Below, piece after piece: positions 43,640 to 53,277 of a stretch of 64,000 bases of DNA (within the stretch, counting starts at the first letter, position 1; every line of letters begins with the position of its first letter). The DNA comes from Sulfurovum sp. Its GTDB lineage: Bacteria > Campylobacterota > Campylobacteria > Campylobacterales > Sulfurovaceae. The stretch is from positions 1-64,000 of the forward strand of contig JALWTA010000038.1 of assembly GCA_027082955.1 (NCBI GenBank). The letters are read 5' to 3'. The translations under genes were made by a program, and so were the position numbers. The notes under the pieces were generated by a model. That model saw only the letters and a program-made list of their open reading frames with translations, ran no database searches and was not told the origin of the DNA.

Positions 43640-43697
43640 AAAAGCTTTGCACCGCAAAGCATACCGACACTATTCACTCTTCTCTCTTCACTCTTCA
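43640..43697 (+). repeat. Composite element: hairpin GCTTTGC-ACC-GCAAAGC + ATACC + GACA + CTATTCA CTCTTCT (CTCTTCA)x2
   Basis: Hairpin 43644-43660; array 43670-43697 ends at the stop codon of the DUF58 gene (43698). Confidence 0.9.
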
Positions 43698-44528
43698 CTA
43701 AACCCTCATTCCTTTCATCAGCTTCACTGCCGCGTCTTCATGCGTATAGATCTTCGCAAAGCGTATCCCCTGCTTTTTGAACTGTTTGTAGAGCTTCTCA
43801 TCGTTTTTCAGCAACGCTTTTTTGTAGCTTTTCAGGGTACCGCTGTCAATGTTGCCTTCAAAACTCTGTTTCGTCTCCATATCGATCAGACGCAGATACC
43901 CAAGATCACTTGGGTCTTCTTCAAACCTGTCACGTATCATGACGGCAAAGACATCATGTTTTTTACTTAAAAGTTTCAAATCAATCTCTCCGACAAAATC
44001 GGAAATAATAAAGAGCAGCGCCTTCTTCTTCAAACGGTTGTTCAGTGTCTCAACCAGTGCTTTAAAATCGGCAGGTTTTCCCAGAGGGTCGAATGCCATC
44101 ACCTCTTCTACCGCTTTGTGCACAGAGAAGAGTTTTTTGCTGGGCTTGCTCAGGTCATACATTTTGTCTGCAAAAAGTATGTGCGAAAACAGGTCAGCAT
44201 TCTTTACCGCTGAAAACCCGATGGTACCTACCACCTCGGCAGCGATATCGCTTTTTTGTTTGACGGTACCAAAATACATCGACCCGCTCAACATCGTCAC
44301 CACAACGACATTGAGTTCACGCTCCTCTTTGTAGACCTTGACGAAGGGCTTGCCAAGCTTTGCCGTTGTCTTCCAGTCTATCTTACGGACATCATCTCCG
44401 TAAATATACTCACGCAGTTCGGCAAATTCGAACCCCTCGCCCTGAAAGAGCGAAGCATTGTTACCAAGCATATCCCCATAGACTTGTTTTCTGGTCTTAA
44501 GGACAATCTTTTTGGCTGCTTTATTCAT
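43698..44528 (-). CDS. DUF58-domain protein
   Basis: FAELREYIYGDDVRKIDWKTTAKLGKPFVKVYKEERE. Confidence 0.9.
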   Translation of the reverse strand: MNKAAKKIVLKTRKQVYGDMLGNNASLFQGEGFEFAELREYIYGDDVRKIDWKTTAKLGKPFVKVYKEERELNVVVVTMLSGSMYFGTVKQKSDIAAEVVGTIGFSAVKNADLFSHILFADKMYDLSKPSKKLFSVHKAVEEVMAFDPLGKPADFKALVETLNNRLKKKALLFIISDFVGEIDLKLLSKKHDVFAVMIRDRFEEDPSDLGYLRLIDMETKQSFEGNIDSGTLKSYKKALLKNDEKLYKQFKKQGIRFAKIYTHEDAAVKLMKGMRV

Positions 44529-44542
44529 TCTTTTTATCTCCT

Positions 44543-44594
44543 AAAAAAGCGGAGCCACCGCACCGCATACCCCAATTTTTAATTTTTAATTCTC
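44543..44594 (+). repeat. Composite element: hairpin GCGGAGC-CACC-GCACCGC + ATACC + CC + (AATTTTT)x2 AATTCTC
   Basis: Array 44574-44594 runs into the moxR stop codon (44593). Confidence 0.85.
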
Positions 44595-45540
44595 ACGGAA
44601 TCGGCACTGCCGCAAGAATCTTCTCAATGATCTGATCCTGCATGATCTCTTCGGCAAGCGCTTCGTAGCTGAGAATGATGCGGTGTCTGAGTACCTCTTT
44701 GGCAATGTAGGCGATCTCAATGGGCGATACATAGTCCTGTCCTTTGAGGTATGCTATCGCTCGGCTTGCCTTGTACATATCGATACTCGCACGCGGGCTG
44801 GCACCAAACTCGATGAACGGTGCAAGCTCTTCAAGTCCGTACGCTTTTGGGTCACGGGTGGCAGATACCAGTTCAATGATGTAGCGCTCCACCTCTTCAT
44901 CCATATGGACATCCATCGCCTCTTTGCGGATGCGTTCAATATCCTCTTTGGTTGCCACCTGCTCTATGTCGCCAAAGGCGTTGTTTGCTACACGTCTGGC
45001 GATCTCAAGCTCTTCTTCCTTGGTGTTATAGCCCACAACCACTTTCATCATAAAACGGTCAAGCTGCGCTTCTGGAAGCTCATACGCTCCTTCTTGCTCG
45101 ACAGGGTTCTGTGTCGCCATTACCAAGAACGGCAGATCGATCTTGAAAGTTTCATCTCCAATGGTCACCTGACGCTCCTGCATCACTTCAAGCAGTGCCG
45201 ACTGCACCTTCGCCGGGGCACGGTTGATCTCATCTGCAAGCAGCAGGTTGGTAAAGACAGGACCCTGTTTGATCTTGAAACTGTTGTTGGAAGGATCGTA
45301 TATCTCTGTACCGATGATGTCCGATGGCAGCAGATCCGGGGTGAACTGCACACGTTTAAAGTCAAGCCCGAGACTCTTTGCCAGCGCGTTGACTGTCGTG
45401 GTCTTTGCCAGTCCGGGAACCCCTTCAAGCAGAATATGCCCGCGGCACAGCAGTCCAGCAAGCAGCCCCTCTACCATCTTCTCCTGACCGACAACGACTT
45501 TCGCCATTTCCTGTTTGATATTTTGAATGATTTGACTCAA
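44593..45540 (-). CDS. MoxR-family AAA ATPase
   Basis: LLEGVPGLAKTTTVNALAKSLG, LLADEINRAPAKVQSALLEVMQE; probable TTG start. Confidence 0.93.
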   Translation of the reverse strand: MSQIIQNIKQEMAKVVVGQEKMVEGLLAGLLCRGHILLEGVPGLAKTTTVNALAKSLGLDFKRVQFTPDLLPSDIIGTEIYDPSNNSFKIKQGPVFTNLLLADEINRAPAKVQSALLEVMQERQVTIGDETFKIDLPFLVMATQNPVEQEGAYELPEAQLDRFMMKVVVGYNTKEEELEIARRVANNAFGDIEQVATKEDIERIRKEAMDVHMDEEVERYIIELVSATRDPKAYGLEELAPFIEFGASPRASIDMYKASRAIAYLKGQDYVSPIEIAYIAKEVLRHRIILSYEALAEEIMQDQIIEKILAAVPIP

Positions 45541-45605
45541 GTGTAACTCCTGAATAGTATTGATTAATAGGAGTATACTTGAGTGAGGTAAACTAAAGTT
45601 AAACG

Positions 45606-48600
45606 TTATTGCTTCTGTTTTAAAAAGCCCATCGCAGCAGCGATGATATCATCATCATCTTTGGAGGCAGCCTTGAGCACCACACGCTCTTTGCTCTCGT
45701 CGGCAAACTCGATAAAGACATTCTCACCATAGGAGGAGACTTTGACAATGCCCTGTTCACGGGCGAGTACCTTCATGACCATGACATCGATGAACTGTCG
45801 TGTCACAGTGTCGGGTTTGCCAAATCGGTCAGCGATCTCACTTTCAATCTCATAGACTTCACCGACACGCTCACACTGCGCCAGACGGCGATAGAGTTCG
45901 AGTCGGAGTCTATCCTCTTCGATGAGATCTTCGCTCAGATACGCCTGCACGGCAAGTTTCATATCCACCTGTTGTGTCACTTCTTTGCTCTGACCACTTA
46001 GCTCTCTGATAGCATCTTCAAGCATACGCAAATAAAGGCTGTAGCCAATCTGCTTGATATGACCGCTTTGTGCCTCTCCGATGATATTCCCGCCACCGCG
46101 TATTTCAAGGTCATGAAATGCCAGCACCGCCCCGCTGCCAAGGTCTGAGTGCGACTCAAGGGCAAGCAGTCTGCGTCTGGCATTGTCGCTTAGACGCTCC
46201 TTGTCTGTGACCATAAAGTAGCAGTACCCCTCTTTGCCGCCGCGCCCCACGCGTCCGCGCAGTTGGTGCAAGTCGGCAATCCCAAAACTATCTGCCCCGT
46301 CTACGATCATCGTATTGGCATGAGGCATGTGGATACCTGACTCGACAATCGAAGTAGAGAGCAGGACATCATACTCGCCATCTTCAAATTTGAGCATCTC
46401 ATCTTCGGTCTCTTTGGAGGAGACTTTCGAGTGCAGTACTGCAATGCGAAGCTTGGGCAAAATCTCAAGCAACTGCTTTTTCTTCTCTTCAATGCCGGCA
46501 ATGGAGTTGAATACATAAAAAATCTGCCCGCCGCGTCTAAGCTCACGCAAGATTGCCTCTTTGACCACCTTTTCATCATAGCTCTTGACAAAAGTACGCA
46601 CCCCCTGACGCTCTGTTGGAGGCGTGAGGATCTCAGAGAAACTCTTGACCTGTGAAAGTGCCATATTAAGCGAACGCGGTATCGGGGTGGCAGACATACT
46701 GAGCAGATGCGTATCGATACTCATCTCTTTGAGTGCCTCTTTTTGTTTCACACCAAACTTGTGCTCTTCATCGATCACCACGAGTGCGAGGTTTTTGAAT
46801 TTTGCCTTAAGCAGTGCATGCGTACCCACCACCACATCGATGCTGCCCTCTTCAAGCCCTTGGAGTATCTGGCGCTTCTCTTTGGCAGTGGTAAAGCGGT
46901 CAAGCTTGGCAACCTTGATATCCCACTCATAGAAACGCTCTTTGAGACTCTTGTAGTGCTGAGAACTCAGCAATGTAGTAGGTGCGATCATCATCGCCTG
47001 ATAGCCGTTTTTGACCGCCACAAACATCCCGTTCATCGCCACTTCAGTCTTCCCAAAGCCCACATCGGCACTAAGCAGCCTGTCCATCATACGACCGCTT
47101 TGCATATCATCCAGCATCTCAAAGATCGCACGCTCCTGATCCTCGGTATGCACAAAGCCTGCTTTGGAGAGGAAAAGCTGATGCTCTGCTGCAATTTTTA
47201 TGGCAAACTCCCTCTCCTCACTGCTCCCTGCTCCCTGCTCCCTGCTCCATAACACAATCCCTTTCTTGAGGTGGCGCTGCGCAGAGAGGTTGATGATCTG
47301 CGAGGCGATGGCAAAGAGCTTCTCTTTGACCTTTCCTTTGAGTTTTTTGAAGCTTGCTTTACCCATGCGGTCAAGTACCGGCAGTGCCCCACCCTCTGCC
47401 ACATAGCGGTCGATCACCTCAAGATTGCTTACAGGAATGAGCAGGGTATCTTCGTTTTGATACATGATGGTAACAAACTCCGAGGTCGCCCCCAGCACCT
47501 CACGCTTCTCAATGCCCCTAAATATCCCTACCCCATGGTTCTCATGTACCACATAGTCCCCGGGTTTGAGCTCATCGAGGATGATAGAGGCTTTTTTAAC
47601 CTTTTTGCGTTTCATAGGTTTGTTCAGAGAGAGAATGAGCTTACCTTCTCCCATCAGATTGACAATACCATCCTGATAGACAAAGTGTATATTCTCAAAA
47701 CTGTGCAGCTGTGATCCTCGGACAATGCTCTCGTTACGGGCAAGTATGATGATCTCTTTGTCTTGATGTGCCTCCAAGAGCTTGTTTGGGTCTGCCACTT
47801 CAAGATCACGGTAGCGGGCAGCGTTAGGGATGGTGGACAGCAAAAATGCTTTGCGTGCTACCAAAGGGGTGTCAAGTTCATAAATCTCAGTAAGCTCCTC
47901 ATCGAGGTTCCGACAAAGCACCCCTTTGGCAACATCAAACGCACTTTGTGAAAGTGCTTCAAGGTGCCACACTCCCAATGAGTCGATATCTTTGACAAAG
48001 GTATCGTAAGGACTGCGTTCACAGCGGCTTTTAAGTGCTTCATGCTCTTCACTGCTTAGGGCAAGAAATACAGGTGTAACCGTAAAGCCCTCAAGCTCTT
48101 CTCCCTCACGCTTTTGTGTCGTTTCATCATAATGGTGTATCGACTCCACCTCTTCATCAAAGAGCGAAATACGGTACGGCTTGTCACTCTGCACAGGAAA
48201 GATATCGATAATATCCCCTCTAAACGACACCTCTCCGCGCTGCGCTGCAATATCGGTAAAGTGGTAGCCCCAGCGGTAAAGTTTATCTTTGAGATCGGTA
48301 AGTGGCAGAGTTTCACCAAACTCAATGTTCAGCTCATCATAGCGTTCAGGATTTGGAAAAGGCAGCAGTACTGTATGCAGTGGTGCGATCAACACCTTCT
48401 GCTTGCTACTACGGTAGAACCCAAAGAGGGCGTGAAAAAACGCCTGTATCTCCTCTGCGTAGGGGCGCAAATCCTCCCCTACACTCACACGGATATCAGG
48501 CAGCACAAAGGTATCATACCCAAGCAGCCTTACCACATCACCTACCTGCTTCGCCTCCTTGTCATCGGCACAGATGAGAAGATTGTTTTCAACACCTGCT

Positions 48601-48635
48601 TCGAGATACTCGTAAATATTGCTTTGACTGATCAT
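45606..48635 (-). CDS. mfd: Transcription-repair coupling factor Mfd
   Basis: Helicase motifs LLSADVGFGKTEVAMNGMFVA, VIDEEHKFGVKQKE, QLRGRVGRGGKEGYCYF. Confidence 0.96.
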   Translation of the reverse strand: MISQSNIYEYLEAGVENNLLICADDKEAKQVGDVVRLLGYDTFVLPDIRVSVGEDLRPYAEEIQAFFHALFGFYRSSKQKVLIAPLHTVLLPFPNPERYDELNIEFGETLPLTDLKDKLYRWGYHFTDIAAQRGEVSFRGDIIDIFPVQSDKPYRISLFDEEVESIHHYDETTQKREGEELEGFTVTPVFLALSSEEHEALKSRCERSPYDTFVKDIDSLGVWHLEALSQSAFDVAKGVLCRNLDEELTEIYELDTPLVARKAFLLSTIPNAARYRDLEVADPNKLLEAHQDKEIIILARNESIVRGSQLHSFENIHFVYQDGIVNLMGEGKLILSLNKPMKRKKVKKASIILDELKPGDYVVHENHGVGIFRGIEKREVLGATSEFVTIMYQNEDTLLIPVSNLEVIDRYVAEGGALPVLDRMGKASFKKLKGKVKEKLFAIASQIINLSAQRHLKKGIVLWSREQGAGSSEEREFAIKIAAEHQLFLSKAGFVHTEDQERAIFEMLDDMQSGRMMDRLLSADVGFGKTEVAMNGMFVAVKNGYQAMMIAPTTLLSSQHYKSLKERFYEWDIKVAKLDRFTTAKEKRQILQGLEEGSIDVVVGTHALLKAKFKNLALVVIDEEHKFGVKQKEALKEMSIDTHLLSMSATPIPRSLNMALSQVKSFSEILTPPTERQGVRTFVKSYDEKVVKEAILRELRRGGQIFYVFNSIAGIEEKKKQLLEILPKLRIAVLHSKVSSKETEDEMLKFEDGEYDVLLSTSIVESGIHMPHANTMIVDGADSFGIADLHQLRGRVGRGGKEGYCYFMVTDKERLSDNARRRLLALESHSDLGSGAVLAFHDLEIRGGGNIIGEAQSGHIKQIGYSLYLRMLEDAIRELSGQSKEVTQQVDMKLAVQAYLSEDLIEEDRLRLELYRRLAQCERVGEVYEIESEIADRFGKPDTVTRQFIDVMVMKVLAREQGIVKVSSYGENVFIEFADESKERVVLKAASKDDDDIIAAAMGFLKQKQ
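47221..47248. repeat. (CTGCTCC)x4 heptamer array inside mfd
   Basis: Four exact units; encodes part of LWSREQGAGSSEERE. Confidence 0.95.
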
Positions 48636-48707
48636 TCTGCTCTTTCCTCTTTTTCTCTATCCCAATATATATGTAACGAGGCTAAAATCTTCGATTCCAA
48701 AAACAGA

Positions 48708-48776
48708 TAAAAGCTTTTCGAAAGAAAAGCATACCAAATCTCTTCACCCTTAACTCTTAGCTCTTAACTCTCTTAG
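48708..48776 (+). repeat. Composite element: hairpin GCTTTTC-GAAA-GAAAAGC + ATACC + AAAT + CTCTTCA CCCTTAA CTCTTAG CTCTTAA
   Basis: Hairpin 48713-48730; array from 48740; array contains the folC stop codon. Confidence 0.9.
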
Positions 48777-49946
48777 AAACGCCTCAACTGTATAGAATGA
48801 TCCAAAGACCAGATAATGTTCCTTTGGATCAATGTAGCCTTCAAACATACAATAATCGATCCCTACCTGCTTTAATGCCGCCTCGATCGCTTCGATCGTC
48901 GTAGCCCGCTGTGATACAATGGGGATGATCTCAACCCGTTTGACTTTCGGCTTCAGAATACGCAGCACCGCTTCATAATCCTTGTCATCAAGCGAATTGT
49001 AAATAAGCACCGTCTCAGGCTCCATCGATGCGACAATCGCTTTGGCGGCAAGCGGATTGTGCCCCACATCAATACGGATGTTTTCGGTCAGCGGATAGAA
49101 TCGTCCAAAAAGCTCTAAGGTTTTCAAATCATTGACATCATACGACATACCCAATATATCCAAAGCCTGACATGCTACCATAGCATTGTCAACCAGATAA
49201 GCAGGCCACCCTTTTTGCTGTGCGATTGCTTCTAGCTCTACTGCCTTCTCATCGCTAAACGCTAAACGCTCAGCGCTAAAAAGCTCCGCTTTTTTCTCTT
49301 CGGCAATCCGCTTCGCCACTGCTACCACCTCATCGTAAGGCTGCGGTCCCAGCAGTGCCCTCTTTTGGATACTGCGTATCTTTGTCTCTGCAATCTCTTC
49401 GATGCTCTCTCCCAAAAATGCCTGATGGTCAATCCCTATGGGGGTGATGACACTCTGCTCCTTATCACAAACATTGGTCGCATCAAACTCTCCGCCAAGC
49501 CCCGCTTCAAGCACTATCAGATTGCACTTCTCGTAAACCACCAACGCCAAAAGAGTCGTATATTCAAAATAGGAGAGCGCCTCCGCCATCTCCTCGCCCA
49601 AGATAGGAAAAAGCTTTCGATGTGCTGCTTCCAATACCTCATCAGAGGCATCTTCACCATTCAACCAAATACGCTCATTAAATTTCAAAATGTGAGGAGA
49701 AGAGTAATGACCCACACCAAAACTCCTACCTCCTACCTCCTCACTCCTACTTCCTTGCCGCCAGGCAAGATACGCCATCATCCGCCCCGTAGAGCCCTTG
49801 CCGTTCGTACCGACAATATGTACTCTCTTGGGATGTCTAATGTGGGGTTTGAGGATCGCATAGGCTTGATGTACCCTCGTATGATCGATCTCTTTGTAGT
49901 AGAGCGGTTTTCGGTCAAGAAAACCGCTTAAGCTTTCGGTTTGCAC
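48750..49946 (-). CDS. folC: Folylpolyglutamate/dihydrofolate synthase
   Basis: HIVGTNGKGSTGRMMAYLA, VGHYSSPHILKFNERI, VLEAGLGGEFDATN. Confidence 0.92.
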   Translation of the reverse strand: MQTESLSGFLDRKPLYYKEIDHTRVHQAYAILKPHIRHPKRVHIVGTNGKGSTGRMMAYLAWRQGSRSEEVGGRSFGVGHYSSPHILKFNERIWLNGEDASDEVLEAAHRKLFPILGEEMAEALSYFEYTTLLALVVYEKCNLIVLEAGLGGEFDATNVCDKEQSVITPIGIDHQAFLGESIEEIAETKIRSIQKRALLGPQPYDEVVAVAKRIAEEKKAELFSAERLAFSDEKAVELEAIAQQKGWPAYLVDNAMVACQALDILGMSYDVNDLKTLELFGRFYPLTENIRIDVGHNPLAAKAIVASMEPETVLIYNSLDDKDYEAVLRILKPKVKRVEIIPIVSQRATTIEAIEAALKQVGIDYCMFEGYIDPKEHYLVFGSFYTVEAFLRELRAKS

Positions 49947-50491
49947 TATTTGTTCTGTGCCTTTTTCTGTTGCGCTGCACGGGCGCTAACATAGGCGAGG
50001 AACTCGTCCATACCCTTTTCAAGCCCTTTTCTAATTGCTTCAATTCTCAGTGCAGAAGAGGTTAATGCACTGTCTTTGATATCAGATTCATAAATAGTAT
50101 TGATATTCTTATGAATCTCTCCCTCTTTAGTCAGCATTCTAAAGCGCATCCGGGTATAGGCACGATAGCGTGTCACATAACCATTCTGATAACTAAGTGG
50201 TCTAAAATAGGTTCCCGAATAGGTAATATAAATTTGACTCTCTGCCTGATCTTTTGGCACGATATGTCCCTTAAACCGAGTGTATACAATACGGTTCATC
50301 TCATCCTTGACAAACGGTGCATTTTCCGGCTCTGCCCTGTCCACCTCAACCTGAACATAGACAGAATCACTAAAAAGATTCCGTATGACATGGGAAGAGG
50401 GCTGATAGGCACAGGCGGTTAGTAGCAACAGTGCTACTAAAGTGAAGAGTGAAGAGTGAAGAGTGAAGAGTGTTGGTTTGTTTTGGGACAT
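49946..50491 (-). CDS. lptE: LPS-assembly lipoprotein LptE-like
   Basis: Lipobox LLLTACAYQ; located between leuS and folC; signal-peptide region encoded by heptamers. Confidence 0.72.
   Translation of the reverse strand: MSQNKPTLFTLHSSLFTLVALLLLTACAYQPSSHVIRNLFSDSVYVQVEVDRAEPENAPFVKDEMNRIVYTRFKGHIVPKDQAESQIYITYSGTYFRPLSYQNGYVTRYRAYTRMRFRMLTKEGEIHKNINTIYESDIKDSALTSSALRIEAIRKGLEKGMDEFLAYVSARAAQQKKAQNK
50419..50471 (+). repeat. Hairpin TTAGTAGCA-ACAG-TGCTACTAA followed by (GAAGAGT)x4
   Basis: 9-bp perfect stem 50419-50440; array 50444-50471, inside the lptE coding sequence. Confidence 0.92.
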
Positions 50492-50512
50492 GCTTTTACC
50501 TTTCTGTTTGAA

Positions 50513-52954
50513 TTATACCGGTTTTACCGCAAGATTTACCAGTTTGTTCGGCACCACAATCTCTTTGACGATCTGCATATTTTGAAGCCATTTTTCCCCT
50601 GCCTCTTTGGCAGCCGCAAGTATCTCATCGTTACTCGCATCAGGGCTGACTTCTATCTCGGTACGCTTCTTGCCGCTGATCATCACAACATACATCACAC
50701 TCTCTTGGACAAACACCTCATCTTTGACTTCGATCTTGCCGTTAAAATTCTCTCGACCAAAGAGCTTCTCGCTCAGCTCTGTAGCCACATGCGGGATGAT
50801 CGGCTCAAGCAGGTTGAGCATAATATACATCCCCTCTGTCCAAACATCTGTGTTGTCCTGTTTATCAAGCGCATTGAGTGCTTCCATACAGGCAGCAATG
50901 AGTGTGTTGAAAGCAAACGTATGTTCATAGACATCGGCAGATTTTTGCAGTGCTTCATAGACTTTGACTCGTGCCAGTTTGCTTTCTTTGCTCAGGCTGC
51001 TCTGGTCAATCTCAGGCAGCGTCTTGCCTGTAACTTTGCCGCTTCTGTCATAAAGCTTTTTGATGAAACGAAACGCACCATCTACCGCAGAATCATTCCA
51101 CTCCAGCTCTTTTTGCGGCGGTGCTGCAAAGAGAATAAACAGACGCGCGGTATCGGCACCATACTTATCTACCAAGGCATCCGGATCGACCGTATTGCCT
51201 TTGGACTTACTCATTTTTGCTCCATCTTTGAGTACCATCCCCTGTGTCAGCAGTCTCTGAAACGGCTCGTCAATGTCGTGATAGCCAAGATCACGCAGCA
51301 CTTTGGTAAAGAAACGTGCATAGAGCAGGTGCAAGATCGCATGCTCGATACCGCCGATATACTGATCGACCCCCAGCCAGTAGTCAGCATCTGCTTTGTC
51401 TATGCCAACCTCTTCCCATTTTTTAGGGTTGGTCGCATAACGGAACTGATACCAGCTTGACTGCACGAAAGTATCAAGTGTATCGGTCTCACGCACGGCA
51501 TCCTTGCCACATTTTGGACACTTGCAGTGTTTCCATGTCGGATGGTTCTCCAGCGGGTTGCCCTCACCGGTGATCTCCACATCATCAGGGAGTGCCACAG
51601 GTAGGTTCTCAAACTTCTCAGGTACCAGACCACACTCGTCACAGTGCACAAACGGAATAGGCGCACCCCAGTAGCGCTGACGGCTGACCCCCCAGTTGCG
51701 CAGTTTGTAGTTGGTTGTACCCTTGCCTTTGCCCTCCTCTTCCATGTAGTTTATGATGGCGATTTTCGCCTCTTCATTCTCTACACAGCTAAACCGGTCA
51801 CTCTCGATGAGTCTGCCGCTTCCGGTATAGGGAAGCTCTTCGCCGCCTTCGATGACACGTTTAATCGGCAGATTGTATTTGGTAGCGAACTCATAGTCAC
51901 GTTCATCATGTGCTGGTACCGCCATGACTGCACCGCCGCCGTAGCTTGCCAGTACAAAATTGGCAGTCCAGACAGGGATCTGTTCGCCTGTAAGTGGATG
52001 AATCACACTGATACCCAGAGAATACCCCTCTTTATCCTGCTTGGCACGTTCTACTTCGCTCATATTGGCAATGGCTTTGATCTTCTCTGCCACCTCAGAT
52101 TCGAGCAGATTGTGTTCGACAAGATACTTGGTAATAGGATGTTCAGGCGCCAATGCCGAATAGGTGACACCGTAGATCGTATCGGGACGGGTGGTAAAGA
52201 CTTCATAGCGGTCAAACTTGCCGTCAAGCTTTGCTTTGCTCTCCTCTGTCAGCTCAAAGTCAAACGCCAATCCCTGAGACTTTCCTATCCAGTTGCGCTG
52301 CATCGTGATCACCTGGGAGGGCCACTTGCCCTCAAGCTGCGCCAGATCTTCCAGCAATTCATCGGCATAACGGATGATGTCAAGATAATAGCCCGGCATC
52401 TCTTTGAGCTCTACAGGATTATCACAACGCCAGCAGCACCCCTCTTCGACCTGCTCGTTGGCAAGTACCGTATGGCAGCTCTCACACCAGTTTACTGTCG
52501 TGCTCTCACGATAGAGCAGCCCCTTTTGGAACATCTCAATGATAAACTTCTGCTCATGCTTGGTGTAGAGCGGATCACAGGTGGCAAACTCACGTGTCTT
52601 GGAAAATGAAAGTCCCAGTGTACCCAGCTCTTTACGCATATAGTCGATGTTGCTGTAGGTCCACTCTTTGGGGTGGCGTCCATGTTTGATCGCCGCATTC
52701 TCAGCCGGCATCCCAAACGCATCCCACCCGATGGGGTGCAGGACGTTGTAGTCTTGTTTTCTGTAGTAGCGTGCCAGTGCATCGCCGATGGCGTAGTTGC
52801 GCACATGCCCCATATGCAGACGACCGCTTGGGAACGGGAACATACTCAAAATATATTTTTTCTTCTGACTCAGGGAGTCACTCGGTTCAAACGCCTGCTC
52901 CGCTTCCCACTGCTGCTGCCACTTGGCTTCAATCTCTTTTGGATTGTAACTCAT
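50513..52954 (-). CDS. leuS: Leucine--tRNA ligase
   Basis: [34 protein letters not shown]. Confidence 0.97.
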   Translation of the reverse strand: MSYNPKEIEAKWQQQWEAEQAFEPSDSLSQKKKYILSMFPFPSGRLHMGHVRNYAIGDALARYYRKQDYNVLHPIGWDAFGMPAENAAIKHGRHPKEWTYSNIDYMRKELGTLGLSFSKTREFATCDPLYTKHEQKFIIEMFQKGLLYRESTTVNWCESCHTVLANEQVEEGCCWRCDNPVELKEMPGYYLDIIRYADELLEDLAQLEGKWPSQVITMQRNWIGKSQGLAFDFELTEESKAKLDGKFDRYEVFTTRPDTIYGVTYSALAPEHPITKYLVEHNLLESEVAEKIKAIANMSEVERAKQDKEGYSLGISVIHPLTGEQIPVWTANFVLASYGGGAVMAVPAHDERDYEFATKYNLPIKRVIEGGEELPYTGSGRLIESDRFSCVENEEAKIAIINYMEEEGKGKGTTNYKLRNWGVSRQRYWGAPIPFVHCDECGLVPEKFENLPVALPDDVEITGEGNPLENHPTWKHCKCPKCGKDAVRETDTLDTFVQSSWYQFRYATNPKKWEEVGIDKADADYWLGVDQYIGGIEHAILHLLYARFFTKVLRDLGYHDIDEPFQRLLTQGMVLKDGAKMSKSKGNTVDPDALVDKYGADTARLFILFAAPPQKELEWNDSAVDGAFRFIKKLYDRSGKVTGKTLPEIDQSSLSKESKLARVKVYEALQKSADVYEHTFAFNTLIAACMEALNALDKQDNTDVWTEGMYIMLNLLEPIIPHVATELSEKLFGRENFNGKIEVKDEVFVQESVMYVVMISGKKRTEIEVSPDASNDEILAAAKEAGEKWLQNMQIVKEIVVPNKLVNLAVKPV

Positions 52955-53006
52955 TGCTTCTCACTTATACGATAATAATTGAACCTTCTGAATAATGACC
53001 AACAGA

Positions 53007-53168
53007 GGTTTCACTCGATGGCGACAAAGGAGTGCCCAACCCCTGAAAGGGGCGCCTTTATGGCTTCGCTTTGCTCCGACCATTTCGGTTCCGAAGCTAC
53101 GAAAGACAAGCAGTTGTCTTTCGCTTACGCTTCTCATGTTCACGACTGCCCAAGCTTCGAGTGAAACC
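53007..53168. repeat. 162-bp structured element with 12-bp perfect terminal inverted repeats
   Basis: GGTTTCACTCGA ... TCGAGTGAAACC; internal perfect hairpins CGAAAGACAA-GCAG-TTGTCTTTCG and CCCCT-GAA-AGGGG. Confidence 0.8.
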
Positions 53169-53277
53169 GGTGATTTTTCAGAGAATTCAATTTGGTGGAT
53201 TATAGCAAAATAGGAGTTAATTGTAGCACCCCTCTTCATCCTTAACCCTTAGCACTTAACACTCAGAAGTTCGCATC

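Noticed and set aside
40233-45540. moxR-DUF58-VWA cluster as a novel defence system
   Set aside because: Gene order matches the known MoxR/Bat (aerotolerance-type) operon
50456-51460. 334-aa plus-strand ORF antisense to leuS
   Set aside because: Shadow ORF; no motif, leuS is well supported
53007-53168. T-box leader for leuS
   Set aside because: No T-box consensus visible and T-boxes are not expected in this phylum; kept only as an unidentified structured element
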